NCBI GenBank assembly: GCA_963715825.1
Contig: CAVQSI010000018.1
Location: forward strand, 1-64,000
Direction of reading: 5' to 3'
DNA from: Sva-07 sp963715825
Lineage (GTDB): Bacteria; Actinomycetota; Acidimicrobiia; Acidimicrobiales; Ilumatobacteraceae
Length of the DNA: 64,000 nucleotides
Under the pieces are notes generated by a model, which was not told the origin of the DNA, ran no database searches, and saw only the letters and a list, made by a program, of their open reading frames with translations. The position numbers and the translations under genes were made by a program. How positions within the stretch are numbered: the stretch's first letter is position 1; every line of letters begins with the position of its first letter. Below, in pieces: positions 8,968 to 17,782 of this stretch.

Positions 8968-10218
8968 TCAGCGGGCCGGGTAGGCCGGGAACCGGGCGCA
9001 CAGTTCGGCGACGTCCTTGCGGACCAGTTCCAGTTCGGCGGCATCGTCGCGGCCCCGCAGCGCCCGGGCGATGAACCCGGCGATCAGGGGCATCTCGGCC
9101 TCGGTCATCCCCTGCGTGGTGACCGACGGGGTGCCGATGCGCACGCCGCTGGTGACGAACGGGCTGCGGGGATCGTCGGGGATCGTGTTCTTGTTGAGCG
9201 TGATCCCGGCCTCGTCGAGCTTGGCCTGGGCCTCCTTACCGGTCAGTTCGGCGTCGAAGGGCGTGAGGTCGACGACCATCAGGTGGTTGTCGGTGCCGCC
9301 GGACACGAGACGGAAGCCCTCCTGCACGAGTGCGTCGGCGAGCGCGGATGCGTTCTTGACGACCTGGTGGGCGTAGTCACGGAACGACGGGTCGGCCGCC
9401 TCGCGGAACGCAATCGCCTTGCCGGCGATGACGTGTTCGAGCGGACCGCCCTGCCAGCCGGGGAACACGGCCTTGTCGATCGCCTTGGCGTGCTCGGCCT
9501 TGCAGAGGATCGCGCCACCGCGCGGCCCGCGCAGCGTCTTGTGGGTGGTGAAGGTGACGACGTCCGCGAAGGGCACCGGGTTCGGGTGGGCGCCACCGGC
9601 GACGAGGCCGGCGAGGTGAGCGATGTCGAACAGCAGCAGTGCCCCGACCTCGTCGGCGATCGCCTTGAACGGCTCGGGGTCGAGCCGCCGCGGGTAGGCG
9701 GTGGTGCCGGCCACGATCATCTTCGGGCGGTGTTCGAGCGCCAGCGAGCGGACCTCGTCCATGTCGATGCGGTCCTCGGCGCCGGTGCCATACGACACGA
9801 AGTGGTAGAGCAGGCCGCTGGCGTTCACCGGCGAGCCGTGGGTGAGGTGGCCGCCGTGATCGAGGCTGAGGCCGAGCACGGTGTCTCCCGGCTGCAGCAG
9901 CGCCTGGTACACGCACATGTTGGCGTTGGCGCCGGAATGGGGCTGGACGTTGGCGTGGTCGGCGCCGAAGAGCGCCTTCACCCGGTCGATCGCGAGCTGT
10001 TCGATGTCGTCGACGATCGCGTTGCCGCCGTAGTACCGCTTGCCGGGGTAGCCCTCGGAGTACTTGTTGGTCAGCACCGAGCCGACGGCCGCCATCACCG
10101 CCGGGGAGGTGAAGTTCTCGCTGGCGATCAGCTGGATTCCGGAGGTCTGGCGTTCGACCTCGCGCTCGATGAGGTTCATGACTTCGGTGTCGGGGTCGGT
10201 GTCGGAGGGGAACGGCAT
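8968..10218 (-). CDS. glyA: serine hydroxymethyltransferase
   Basis: PLP enzyme converting serine and tetrahydrofolate to glycine and methylene-tetrahydrofolate. The 416-residue product has the N-terminal IASENFTSPAVM motif, NKYSEGYPGKRYYGG, the PLP-lysine motif TTHKTLRGPRGG about residue 225, and the C-terminal VTSGVRIGTPSVTTQGM. Start chosen at 10218, where AAGGA precedes the ATG by eight bases; upstream translation is low-complexity repeat. Probably cotranscribed with wecA downstream, 23 bp away. Confidence 0.96.
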   Translation of the reverse strand: MPFPSDTDPDTEVMNLIEREVERQTSGIQLIASENFTSPAVMAAVGSVLTNKYSEGYPGKRYYGGNAIVDDIEQLAIDRVKALFGADHANVQPHSGANANMCVYQALLQPGDTVLGLSLDHGGHLTHGSPVNASGLLYHFVSYGTGAEDRIDMDEVRSLALEHRPKMIVAGTTAYPRRLDPEPFKAIADEVGALLLFDIAHLAGLVAGGAHPNPVPFADVVTFTTHKTLRGPRGGAILCKAEHAKAIDKAVFPGWQGGPLEHVIAGKAIAFREAADPSFRDYAHQVVKNASALADALVQEGFRLVSGGTDNHLMVVDLTPFDAELTGKEAQAKLDEAGITLNKNTIPDDPRSPFVTSGVRIGTPSVTTQGMTEAEMPLIAGFIARALRGRDDAAELELVRKDVAELCARFPAYPAR

Positions 10219-10234
10219 CAGGGGTCCTTGGCAA

Positions 10235-10283
10235 GGTCGGTGGGCAGGGTCGGTGGGCAGGGTCGGTGGGCCGGGTCGGTCGG
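10235..10283. repeat. short tandem repeat between rpiB and glyA
   Basis: About three and a half copies of a 13-bp unit, GGTCGGTGGGCAG, directly before the glyA ribosome binding site. The last units are imperfect. It occupies nearly all of the rpiB-glyA gap. Looks like replication-slippage sequence; no hairpin is evident. Confidence 0.7.
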
Positions 10284-10288
10284 ACGGT

Positions 10289-10753
10289 CTAGAACTGTGC
10301 TTCGAGTTCGGCGAGTTGATCGACCCGTCGGGCGTGGCGTCCGCCTTCGAAGTCGGTGGTGAGGAACGTGGCGACGATCTCCTCGGCGAGGCCTTCGCCG
10401 ACGACGCGGGCACCCATCGACAGCACGTTGGCGTCGTTGTGCGACCGGGCCATGCGTGCGGTGTACAGGCAGTTGCACAGCGCCGCTCGCACGCCGCGCA
10501 CCTTGTTGGCGGCGAGTTGCTCGCCCTGTCCGCTGCCACCGAGCACGATGCCGACGTCGGCGTCGCCGTCGCGGACCGTGCGGCCAACGCCAGCACAGAT
10601 CGCCGGGTAGTCGACCGACTCGGTGGAGTGCGTGCCCTGATCGTCGACCTGGAAGCCCTGCCCGAGCAGCATCGTGACCAGGTGCTGCTTGAGCTCGTAC
10701 CCGGCGTGGTCCGAACCGATCGCGATCCGTCGTGCGTCGCCGGCCACATCCAT
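10289..10753 (-). CDS. rpiB: ribose-5-phosphate isomerase B
   Basis: Interconverts ribose 5-phosphate and ribulose 5-phosphate in the pentose phosphate pathway. The 154-residue product has the LacAB/RpiB signature: IAIGSDHAGYELK near residue 10, VDYP near 48, GIVLGGSGQGEQLAANK near 70, and LCNCLYTARMARSHNDANVLSMGARV near 92. A TACACT element lies eight bases before the ATG and there is no Shine-Dalgarno sequence, so transcription may start at the start codon. Confidence 0.92.
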   Translation of the reverse strand: MDVAGDARRIAIGSDHAGYELKQHLVTMLLGQGFQVDDQGTHSTESVDYPAICAGVGRTVRDGDADVGIVLGGSGQGEQLAANKVRGVRAALCNCLYTARMARSHNDANVLSMGARVVGEGLAEEIVATFLTTDFEGGRHARRVDQLAELEAQF

Positions 10754-10761
10754 GAGCGCCG

Positions 10762-10767
10762 AGTGTA
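10762..10767 (-). promoter_or_regulatory. candidate -10 element of rpiB (leaderless)
   Basis: TACACT on the minus strand, eight bases before the rpiB ATG, with no ribosome binding site between. One of a series of TANNNT elements placed like this in the window. Confidence 0.5.
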
Positions 10768-10804
10768 GGTGCTGTCGGATCGCCGTACCCGATGCATCGA
10801 TGTC

Positions 10805-10810
10805 TATGGT
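10805..10810 (+). promoter_or_regulatory. candidate -10 element of the thiolase-like gene (leaderless)
   Basis: TATGGT, eight bases before the GTG at 10819, with no Shine-Dalgarno sequence. This spacing is the reason for preferring GTG 10819 over the upstream ATG at 10792. Confidence 0.45.
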
Positions 10811-10818
10811 GCGAAGCC

Positions 10819-12321
10819 GTGACCTCCGGAGCTGCTCAGTCCCCGCTCGACCCGCGCACGCCTGTGATCATCGGCGTCGGACAACACGTCCATCGCGACG
10901 ATTCACTCGACGCCGCACTCGAGCCCGCTGCGTTGATGGAACGAGCGGTGCTCGCCGCCGCAGATGACGCAGGACTCGACGGACCGCCCGCCGCCGACAC
11001 CGTGCGTGTGGTCAGCCAACTGTCGTGGCGTTACGGCAACACTCCCCGATTCGTCGCCGACCGGCTCGGCCTGGCGCCCCGCCGCCTCGAGCAGACCACG
11101 ATGGGCGGCAACAGCCCGCAGTCGCTGGTGAACGCCACGGCGCTCGACATCCAGCGCGGCGACGTCGAGGTTGCGATCCTCACCGGCGGCGAGGCGACCC
11201 GCACCAGGTCGCGTGCCCGAGCCAGCGGCGTCGAACTCGACTGGCCGCGCGGTGAACCGGGCGACGAACCAACGATCGTCGGCGAGGAACTCGAGATGAA
11301 CCTCGACGCCGAGACGTCACGGGGCATCTATCTGCCCGTGCAGATCTACCCGATGTTCGAAACGGCGATCCGGGCGGCGGCGGATCGCAGCATCGGCGAG
11401 CACCAGGACCACCTCGGCCAACTCTGGTCCGACCTCAGCCACGTCGCTGCAGGCAACCCGAACGCATGGATCCGCGACGCCCGGACACCCGACGAGATCA
11501 CCACGGTCACGAACGACAACCGGATGATCGGGCTGCCGTATCCGAAGTTGATGAACTCCAACAGCCAGGTCGACATGGGTGCCGCAGTGATCATGTGCTC
11601 GGTCGAGTCGGCCCGACGCCTCGGTGTGTCGCAGGACCGATGGGTGTTCCCGCACGCCGGCACCGACTGCCACGAACACAACTACGTCTCGCACCGCGAG
11701 ACCTTCGCCAGCACACCGGCGATCGAGATCGGCGGGCGGCTCGCGCTCGAACTCGCCGGCATCGACATCGACGACGTGTCGGTGATCGATCTCTATTCGT
11801 GTTTCCCTGCTGCCGTGCAACTCGGAGCGGCGTCGCTCGGCATCGGTCTCGATCGCCAGTGGTCGCGCACCGGCGGTCTCACCTTCGCCGGTGGCCCGTG
11901 GAACAACTACGTGATGCACGCCATCGCCACGGTCGTCACCGACCTACGCGAGCGGCCCGGCGAGTACGGGCTCGTGTGGGCCAATGGCGGGTACGCCACC
12001 AAGCACTCGTTCGGCGTGTACTCGACCGCTCCCAGCAGCGGGTTCCGCCACGGCAAGCCGCAGTCGGAGATCGACGCGCTGCCGCGCCGCCAGCTCGCGT
12101 CGCCGAGCGACGCCGCCGGTTCGGCCACCGTCGAGGCGTACACCGTGATGTTCGACCGGGTCGGTTCGCCGGAACGCTCGATCGCTGCGTGCCTGCTCGA
12201 CGACGGCCGGCGCGCCTGGGGCACCTCCGACGCACACGACGTGACGACGGCGATGTGCGACGGCGAGTGGGTCGGGCGTTCGGTGGAACTCGACACCAAC
12301 GGCGACCTGCACGTCGCCTGA
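10819..12321 (+). CDS. acetyl-CoA acetyltransferase-like (thiolase superfamily) protein
   Basis: About 500 residues with a thiolase fold. TPVIIGVGQ near the N-terminus and the C-terminal pair VSVIDLYSCFPAAVQ and LTFAGGPWNNYVMHA match the SCP-x/acetyl-CoA acetyltransferase group seen in many actinobacteria. A C-terminal segment (AGSATVEAYTVMFDRVG...) resembles the OB-fold/DUF35-like extension found in this group. The classical nucleophilic-Cys context of biosynthetic thiolases is replaced by TTMGGNSPQ, so it may be a non-classical thiolase with a role in steroid or fatty-acid breakdown; substrate unknown. Start: GTG 10819 with a leaderless-type TATGGT, or ATG 10792. Confidence 0.75.
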   Translation: MTSGAAQSPLDPRTPVIIGVGQHVHRDDSLDAALEPAALMERAVLAAADDAGLDGPPAADTVRVVSQLSWRYGNTPRFVADRLGLAPRRLEQTTMGGNSPQSLVNATALDIQRGDVEVAILTGGEATRTRSRARASGVELDWPRGEPGDEPTIVGEELEMNLDAETSRGIYLPVQIYPMFETAIRAAADRSIGEHQDHLGQLWSDLSHVAAGNPNAWIRDARTPDEITTVTNDNRMIGLPYPKLMNSNSQVDMGAAVIMCSVESARRLGVSQDRWVFPHAGTDCHEHNYVSHRETFASTPAIEIGGRLALELAGIDIDDVSVIDLYSCFPAAVQLGAASLGIGLDRQWSRTGGLTFAGGPWNNYVMHAIATVVTDLRERPGEYGLVWANGGYATKHSFGVYSTAPSSGFRHGKPQSEIDALPRRQLASPSDAAGSATVEAYTVMFDRVGSPERSIAACLLDDGRRAWGTSDAHDVTTAMCDGEWVGRSVELDTNGDLHVA

Positions 12322-12337
12322 CCGTCTCACACCGCGA

Positions 12338-12380
12338 GCGATGAGTTTCCGTGCGACCTGTCCGCACGGAAACTCATCGC
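12338..12380. terminator. bidirectional hairpin between convergent genes
   Basis: A perfect 18-bp stem (12338-12355 with 12363-12380) around a 7-base loop, placed between the stop of the plus-strand thiolase-like gene and the stop of the minus-strand lipoprotein gene. The arms begin and end with GCGATGAG/CTCATCGC, the same ends seen in the repeats at 13279-13382. Likely a shared transcription terminator, though there is no uridine tract. Confidence 0.6.
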
Positions 12381-12405
12381 TTCGGCCCTCGCGTCGTGGG
12401 GGCGG

Positions 12406-13227
12406 TCAGCCGATGGCGTCGTTGCCGGCGAGGATGCCCTGGTCCGGACACCGCTCGGCGAGGTAGGCGAGCGTGGCCGGTGTGTCGGCGTCGGTGATCA
12501 GGCTCGGATCAGCGGCGATCGGTGGGACGTCGTCGGCGAACGCTGCGGTCGCTGCGTCGACGGCCGCGACGAGGTCGTCGGGCACGGCGACCGTGAACTC
12601 CGGGTCGTCGACGCCGGCGTCGGCGAGCGCCCGCAGCCAGACATCACCGAGCGCGATGATCTGTTCGTCATCGAGTCCAGCGAGCCGGAGTTCGTCGACG
12701 GCGCGCTCCGACCGTCGCGCGAACGGGCCGATCACGTCGCCGACGAACACCACGCGCTCGGCGACGATCGACTCGGGAAACTCGTCATCGAGCGTCCGCA
12801 CGGCATCGACCACCGCAGCGGCGGCGACCACTTCGCGTTCGGCGGCGTCGGCAACGTCGAGTGCTGACGCGAACGCCAACGCCTGGAACGTTCCGGCGAA
12901 CTCGCTCCAGGCACGACAGAACGGATCCGCGCTGTCGATACCCGGCACGCCCTCCTCGGGCACGGTTGCGATCGTCTCGCTCGCAGTCGGCGGCGTCACG
13001 ACCGTCGTGGTCGCGTCCACCGTGGTGGTCGGCGCCGTGTCCGAGTCGGACGTCGTGGCGCGCTCGACGATCGCCGGCTCCGTGGTCGACGCTGATGACT
13101 CGGAGGGTGTTGCACCGGTGGCGTCATCATTGCGGTCACACCCGGCGAGCGCGCCCACGACGAGCACCCCGCCGACCATCACCGCACCGACCACGCCTCG
13201 ACCACTCGCACGCCCACGCCACACCAT
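12406..13227 (-). CDS. putative lipoprotein of unknown function
   Basis: A 273-residue exported protein. Residues 1-30 are a signal peptide ending in a lipobox, LVVGALAGC, and a Ser/Thr/Pro/Ala-rich linker follows to about residue 85. The rest is an alanine-rich, acidic helical domain beginning DPFCRAWSEFAGTFQALA, with a second cysteine near the C-terminus (AERCPDQG). Proteins of this kind, with an xxFCxxW motif after a threonine-rich linker, are common and uncharacterised in Acidimicrobiia. Start ATG at 13227 with a CACACT element six bases upstream. Confidence 0.75.
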   Translation of the reverse strand: MVWRGRASGRGVVGAVMVGGVLVVGALAGCDRNDDATGATPSESSASTTEPAIVERATTSDSDTAPTTTVDATTTVVTPPTASETIATVPEEGVPGIDSADPFCRAWSEFAGTFQALAFASALDVADAAEREVVAAAAVVDAVRTLDDEFPESIVAERVVFVGDVIGPFARRSERAVDELRLAGLDDEQIIALGDVWLRALADAGVDDPEFTVAVPDDLVAAVDAATAAFADDVPPIAADPSLITDADTPATLAYLAERCPDQGILAGNDAIG

Positions 13228-13278
13228 CGCCCCAGTGTGCCTCGCCCCCACGGTGCCCCGGCCCCATCGCGATCGCCG

Positions 13279-13382
13279 CGATGAGCCAACGGTGGCCCCG
13301 ACGCCCCCCTCGCTCATCGCGACCGGCTCGACTCCGCCCACGATGAGCCAACGGTGGCCCCGACGCCCCCCTCGCTCATCGC
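13279..13382. repeat. two direct 42-bp repeats with inverted ends
   Basis: Identical 42-bp copies at 13279-13320 and 13341-13382, 62 bp apart, in the gap between divergent genes. Each begins CGATGAGC and ends GCTCATCG, so each can fold with an 8-bp stem. The end sequence CGATGAG is shared with the hairpin at 12338-12380. No coding potential. Confidence 0.75.
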
Positions 13383-13419
13383 TGCCCGGGGGGAGGGGCT
13401 GCGGTGACATGCTCTGGGG

Positions 13420-14352
13420 ATGACGCTGCGCATGCTGCTCGACTGCGACCCGGGTCACGACGACGCGATGGCGATCGTGGCAGCGGCGCGCTACGCCGAA
13501 CTCGTCGGGATCACCACCGTGGCCGGCAACGCTCCACTCGAGCGGACCACCCACAACGCCCTGGTCATGCGCGATCTGCTCGGCATCGACGTGCCCGTCC
13601 ATGCCGGCAGTCCCCGACCGCTCGTGGCCGAACCTCATGCGGCGGCGTTCGTCCACGGCGAGAGCGGCCTCGACGGCGCCGACCTTCCCGCTCCGACCAC
13701 CCCGCTCGACGGCACCGACGCCGTGGGCTTCATCATCGACACGTGCCGCACGATCGACGACGTCTGGCTGGTCCCGGTCGGCCCGCTGACGAACATCGCG
13801 CTGGCGCTGCGCACCGCACCCGACATCGCCGAACGCATCGCCGGGATCTCGCTGATGGGCGGTGGTTCGTTCGGCAACCGCACCCCCACCGCGGAGTTCA
13901 ACATCTGGGCCGACCCCGAGGCCGCAGCGATCGTGTTCGGCTACGGCGGGCCGCTGCTGATGGCCGGCCTCGACGTCACCCACCAGTTCGAGGCCACCGC
14001 TGAACGCATCGCCGCGATCGAGGCGCTCCCCGGTGCGCTCGCCGCGGTGCTCGCCGACCTGCTCGAATTCTTCAGCCGCAACTACCTGTCCCGCCACGAT
14101 CCGGGTTCGGTACGCGGCGCCGCTGTGCACGATCCGCTCGCCGTGTTCGCCGTGACGCATCCCGACCTGTTCGGACGTGCGGCGCGCCACGTCGCGATCG
14201 AGACCTGGGGCGAGCACACCCGGGGGATGACCGTCATCGACCAGCGGGCCATCACCGCTCGGGCCGACCCGAACTGCGACGTGCTCACCTCGGTCGATGA
14301 CGATGCCGTGTTCGACCTCCTCGCCGCGGCCATCGCCCACTTCAGTCGCTGA
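13420..14352 (+). CDS. inosine-uridine preferring nucleoside hydrolase family protein
   Basis: Cleaves the N-glycosidic bond of ribonucleosides for salvage. The 310-residue product carries the calcium-binding family signature DCDPGHDD at residues 8-15, the VPVGPLTNIALAL segment near 125, ISLMGGG near 145, FNIWADPEAA near 165, and AAVHDPLAV near 240. Length and motif order are as expected. It stands alone on the plus strand, followed 51 bp later by a zinc dehydrogenase; no operon partner identifies a specific nucleoside. Confidence 0.9.
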   Translation: MTLRMLLDCDPGHDDAMAIVAAARYAELVGITTVAGNAPLERTTHNALVMRDLLGIDVPVHAGSPRPLVAEPHAAAFVHGESGLDGADLPAPTTPLDGTDAVGFIIDTCRTIDDVWLVPVGPLTNIALALRTAPDIAERIAGISLMGGGSFGNRTPTAEFNIWADPEAAAIVFGYGGPLLMAGLDVTHQFEATAERIAAIEALPGALAAVLADLLEFFSRNYLSRHDPGSVRGAAVHDPLAVFAVTHPDLFGRAARHVAIETWGEHTRGMTVIDQRAITARADPNCDVLTSVDDDAVFDLLAAAIAHFSR

Positions 14353-14391
14353 CGCACCGTCCCGGGTCGCCGGCATCCGGCCTCGGCGTCG

Positions 14392-14397
14392 TACTGT
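14392..14397 (+). promoter_or_regulatory. candidate -10 element of the zinc dehydrogenase gene (leaderless)
   Basis: TACTGT six bases before the ATG at 14404; no ribosome binding site in the intervening CGCCCC. Confidence 0.5.
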
Positions 14398-14403
14398 CGC
14401 CCC

Positions 14404-15459
14404 ATGCGCGCCGCCGTCATGTCCAACTGGGAACTCCGTGTCGACGACATCGACGTGCCGACCGCCGGCCCCGGCCAAGTGCTCACCAAGGTCCTGTCGT
14501 GCGGGATCTGCGGCAGCGACCTCCACCTGCTCCGCCACGGCGAGGAGTCGCGGCGACTGTCCGACGAGATCGCTGCCGAACAGCGCGCCGACGGCATCGA
14601 ACCCGAGGGCGGGGCGATGATGTTCGATCCCGCCGGCGATCTGGTGATGGGTCACGAGTTCTGCTGCGAGGTCGTCGACACCGGCCCGGGTGTCGAACAC
14701 CTCGCGGTCGGCGACGTCGTCGTGTCGTTGCCGGTGGTCTTCGACGACACCGGCCTGCACCCGATCGGCTTCTCGAATCGCTACCCCGGCGGCTACGCCG
14801 AGTACATGGCGCTCAACGAGATGCTCGCCATCAAGGTGCCGACCGGGCTCCCACATGAGATGGCAGCGATGACCGAGCCGTTGGCCGTCGGTGTCCACGC
14901 CGTTGCGAAGTCGGGGATCGTTCCGGGAGATGCGGCGATCGTGATCGGACTCGGCCCGGTCGGGCTCGCCTGCATCGCCGCAATGAAGATGCTCGGCATC
15001 GGTCCGATCGTCGGCGCCGACTTCTCGCCGGCCCGTCGACGGTTGGCGGAGCATCTCGGCTGCGACGAAGTCGTCGACCCGAACGAGGAGACGGCGATCC
15101 ACGCGTGGCGGCGCATCGACGGGGCAAAGCCGCTGGTGGTGTTCGAGGCCGTCGGCGTACCCGGCATGATCGAACACACCATGCGGATGGCACCGAAGGA
15201 CAGCCGGATCCTGATCGTCGGCGCGTGCATGCAGGAGGACCACATCCACCCGATGCTCGGCATCGGCAAGGAACTGTCACTGCAGTTCGTGCTCGGCTAC
15301 ACCCCCGAGGAGTTCGCCGCCTCGCTCGACGCGATCGCCGCCGAACGTGTCGACCTGTCGCCGCTGCTCACCGGCACCGTCGGCATCGACGACATCCCCC
15401 AGGCGTTCGCCGATCTCGGCAACCCCGAGGCCCACGCCAAGATCCTCGTCCAGCCGTGA
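14404..15459 (+). CDS. zinc-dependent alcohol dehydrogenase family protein
   Basis: Medium-chain dehydrogenase of 351 residues. The catalytic-zinc ligands are visible as C36 in CGICGSD and H84-E85 in GHEF; the NAD(P)-binding motif GLGPVGLA lies near residue 180. The usual lobe with four structural-zinc cysteines is absent; instead there is a 25-residue insertion after C36 (about residues 45-75). This combination resembles threonine/sorbitol dehydrogenase-like enzymes of actinobacteria. Substrate cannot be assigned. Confidence 0.82.
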   Translation: MRAAVMSNWELRVDDIDVPTAGPGQVLTKVLSCGICGSDLHLLRHGEESRRLSDEIAAEQRADGIEPEGGAMMFDPAGDLVMGHEFCCEVVDTGPGVEHLAVGDVVVSLPVVFDDTGLHPIGFSNRYPGGYAEYMALNEMLAIKVPTGLPHEMAAMTEPLAVGVHAVAKSGIVPGDAAIVIGLGPVGLACIAAMKMLGIGPIVGADFSPARRRLAEHLGCDEVVDPNEETAIHAWRRIDGAKPLVVFEAVGVPGMIEHTMRMAPKDSRILIVGACMQEDHIHPMLGIGKELSLQFVLGYTPEEFAASLDAIAAERVDLSPLLTGTVGIDDIPQAFADLGNPEAHAKILVQP

Positions 15460-15481
15460 CCGCGCGGCCGGGCGCGTTTCC

Positions 15482-15487
15482 TACAGT
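15482..15487 (+). promoter_or_regulatory. candidate -10 element of the S9 peptidase gene (leaderless)
   Basis: TACAGT six bases before the GTG at 15494. It supports GTG 15494 as the start and indicates a transcript separate from the dehydrogenase upstream. Confidence 0.5.
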
Positions 15488-15493
15488 GGGGCC

Positions 15494-17782
15494 GTGACCG
15501 ACACCTTCCCCCGCCAGTACGCGCGCACTCAGCGCTTCACGCTCGGCGAGCCACGCACCGTCACGGTGTCACCCGACGGCAAGCGCGTCGTGTTCCTGCG
15601 CAGTGCCGGTGGCAGCGATCCGGTGAACGCACTGTGGGTGCTCGACGTCGACTCGGGCGTCGAGCGGTGCGTCGCCGACCCGCGTGCGCTGCTCGCGGAA
15701 CCCGACGACACCACCGTCGACCTGCCCGCGGCCGAACGCGCACGGCGCGAGCGCGCCCGTGAAGGCGCCGGCGGCATCACGTCGTACGCCACCGACCGCA
15801 CCGTCACCGTGGTGTCGTTCGCGCTGGCCGGACGACTCTTCGCCGGCGGGCTGCTGTCCGGCCAGGCGCGCGAGTTGGCGGTCGACGGTCCGGTGTTCGA
15901 TCCACGGCCGGACCCGACCGCTCGACGCGTCGCCTACGTCAGCGGGCCGAGCCTGCGCGTCGGCGAACTCGACGGCAGCTCGCACGCACTCGCCGGCGCC
16001 GAGGGGTCCGAACCCGACTCGGTCTCGTGGGGCAGCGCCGACTTCATCGCCGCCGAGGAGATGGGACGGTTCCGTGGGTACTGGTGGAGCCCCGACGGCA
16101 CGACGATCGCCGCCTGCCGCGTCGACGACGCAGCCGTCGACCAGTGGGTGATCGCGGATCCGGCCCAACCCGCCCAGCCGGCGCGCACGATCCGCTATCC
16201 CGCCGCCGGCACCCGCAATTCCGATGTCACCCTGCACCTGCTCGGCCTCGACGGGTCGAGGACCGCAGTCGACTGGGACCGCGACTTCTTCCCCTACCTT
16301 GCGTCGGTCGACTGGACCGACGCCGGACTGACCCTGCTCGTGCAGGCGCGCGACCAGCAGGGTTCGATGGTGCTGCAGGTCGACACGACCGAGGCTCCGA
16401 CGCGCGGCGAGACCACCGTGCTCTCGCACGACTACGACGACGCATGGGTCGAACTCGTCCCCGGGACACCGGCGCGCCTCGCCGACGGGCGACTGATCAC
16501 CGCCGCCGACCGCGACGGCGCCCGCCGGCTGCTCGTGGGCGACGAACCGGTCACGCCGATCGAGCTGCAGGTGCGCTCCATCGTCTCGACGGGCGGCGAC
16601 GAATCCGCACCGACCGTGACGTTCTGCGCCAACCCGGTCGACGACGCGACGCAACTCCACGTCTGGCAGTGGTCCGACGACGACCTGCGAGCGATCACCA
16701 CCGATCCCGGCGTCCACAACGCTGTCGTCGGCGGCCCGACCACGGTCATCCGGTCGGCGACGCTCGAGCAGCCCGGAACCACCACCGTCGTCCGCACCGC
16801 GCACGGCGACCATGACGGCGACCATGGCGGCGACCATCAGATCGAGTCGTTCGCCGAGACGCCGCTGCTGACGCCGAACGTTCGTCTGCTCACCGTCGGC
16901 GACCGCAACTTGGCGGTGGCGGTGCTGCTCCCGCATGGCTTCGACCCCGACGGTTCCCACGAGCCGTTGCCCGTGCTGCTCGACCCGTACGGCGGCCCGC
17001 ACGCACAGCGCGTCACGCAGGCACACAACGCGTACCTCACCTCGCAGTGGTTCGCCGACCAGGGATTCGCCGTCATCGTCGCCGACGGCCGCGGCACACC
17101 GGGCCGCGGCAGCGACTGGGAACGAGCCGTGCACGGCGACCTCGCCGGCCCCACCCTCGACGACCAGATCGACGCACTCCACGGCGTCGCTGAACAGATC
17201 CCCGGACTCGACCTCGACCGGGTCGCCATCCGGGGCTGGAGCTTCGGCGGCTACCTGGCCGCGCTCGCCGTGCTCCGCCGACCAGACGTGTTCCACGCGG
17301 CCATCGCAGGTGCACCCGTCACCGAGTGGCGTCTCTACGACACGCACTACACCGAGCGATACCTCGGCGATCCCGCCGACCAGGCCGACCGCTACCAGGC
17401 CAACTCGCTGCTCCACCTCGCCGCCGACCTCCGCCGTCCGTTGCTGCTCATCCACGGCCTCGCCGACGACAACGTCGCCGCCGCGCACACCTTGCAACTG
17501 TCGGCCGCGCTGCTCGCTGCCGGGCGCCCGCACGAGGTGCTGCCGCTCGCGGGTGTCACCCACATGACCCCGCAGGAGGAGGTCGCCGAGAACCTGCTGC
17601 TCCACCAACTCGACTTCCTCCGCCGATCGCTGCCCTCCACCAGCAGCAGCACCACCACCCCACCCACCGACCCCGATATCACCCCACCCACCGACCCCGA
17701 TATCACCCCACCCACCGACCCCGATATCACCCCACCCACCGACCCCGATATCACCCCACCCAGCTCGAAGGAGCCCTCGTGA
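15494..17782 (+). CDS. S9 family prolyl oligopeptidase / dipeptidyl peptidase IV-like
   Basis: Serine peptidase of 762 residues. An N-terminal beta-propeller (about 1-500, with TVSPDGKRVVFLRS and WWSPDGTTIAACRVDD repeats) precedes an alpha/beta hydrolase domain. The nucleophile is S583 in GWSFGGYL, the acid is in HGLADDNV at about 658, and the histidine is H690 in GVTHMT. No signal peptide, so it is probably cytoplasmic and acts on short peptides. The last 40 residues are four TDPDITPP octapeptides encoded by exact 24-bp tandem repeats. GTG start from the leaderless promoter; upstream translation overlaps the dehydrogenase gene. Confidence 0.88.
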   Translation: MTDTFPRQYARTQRFTLGEPRTVTVSPDGKRVVFLRSAGGSDPVNALWVLDVDSGVERCVADPRALLAEPDDTTVDLPAAERARRERAREGAGGITSYATDRTVTVVSFALAGRLFAGGLLSGQARELAVDGPVFDPRPDPTARRVAYVSGPSLRVGELDGSSHALAGAEGSEPDSVSWGSADFIAAEEMGRFRGYWWSPDGTTIAACRVDDAAVDQWVIADPAQPAQPARTIRYPAAGTRNSDVTLHLLGLDGSRTAVDWDRDFFPYLASVDWTDAGLTLLVQARDQQGSMVLQVDTTEAPTRGETTVLSHDYDDAWVELVPGTPARLADGRLITAADRDGARRLLVGDEPVTPIELQVRSIVSTGGDESAPTVTFCANPVDDATQLHVWQWSDDDLRAITTDPGVHNAVVGGPTTVIRSATLEQPGTTTVVRTAHGDHDGDHGGDHQIESFAETPLLTPNVRLLTVGDRNLAVAVLLPHGFDPDGSHEPLPVLLDPYGGPHAQRVTQAHNAYLTSQWFADQGFAVIVADGRGTPGRGSDWERAVHGDLAGPTLDDQIDALHGVAEQIPGLDLDRVAIRGWSFGGYLAALAVLRRPDVFHAAIAGAPVTEWRLYDTHYTERYLGDPADQADRYQANSLLHLAADLRRPLLLIHGLADDNVAAAHTLQLSAALLAAGRPHEVLPLAGVTHMTPQEEVAENLLLHQLDFLRRSLPSTSSSTTTPPTDPDITPPTDPDITPPTDPDITPPTDPDITPPSSKEPS
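17661..17756 (+). repeat. 24-bp tandem repeat x4 within the peptidase gene
   Basis: Four exact copies of a 24-bp unit encoding the octapeptide TDPDITPP (in register) at the extreme C-terminus of the S9 peptidase. The multiple-of-three unit keeps the frame, so copy number may vary between strains without inactivating the gene. Confidence 0.9.

Noticed and set aside
17661..17756. Possible CRISPR-like repeats
   Set aside because: Units are contiguous 24-bp tandem copies in frame within a coding sequence; there are no spacers.
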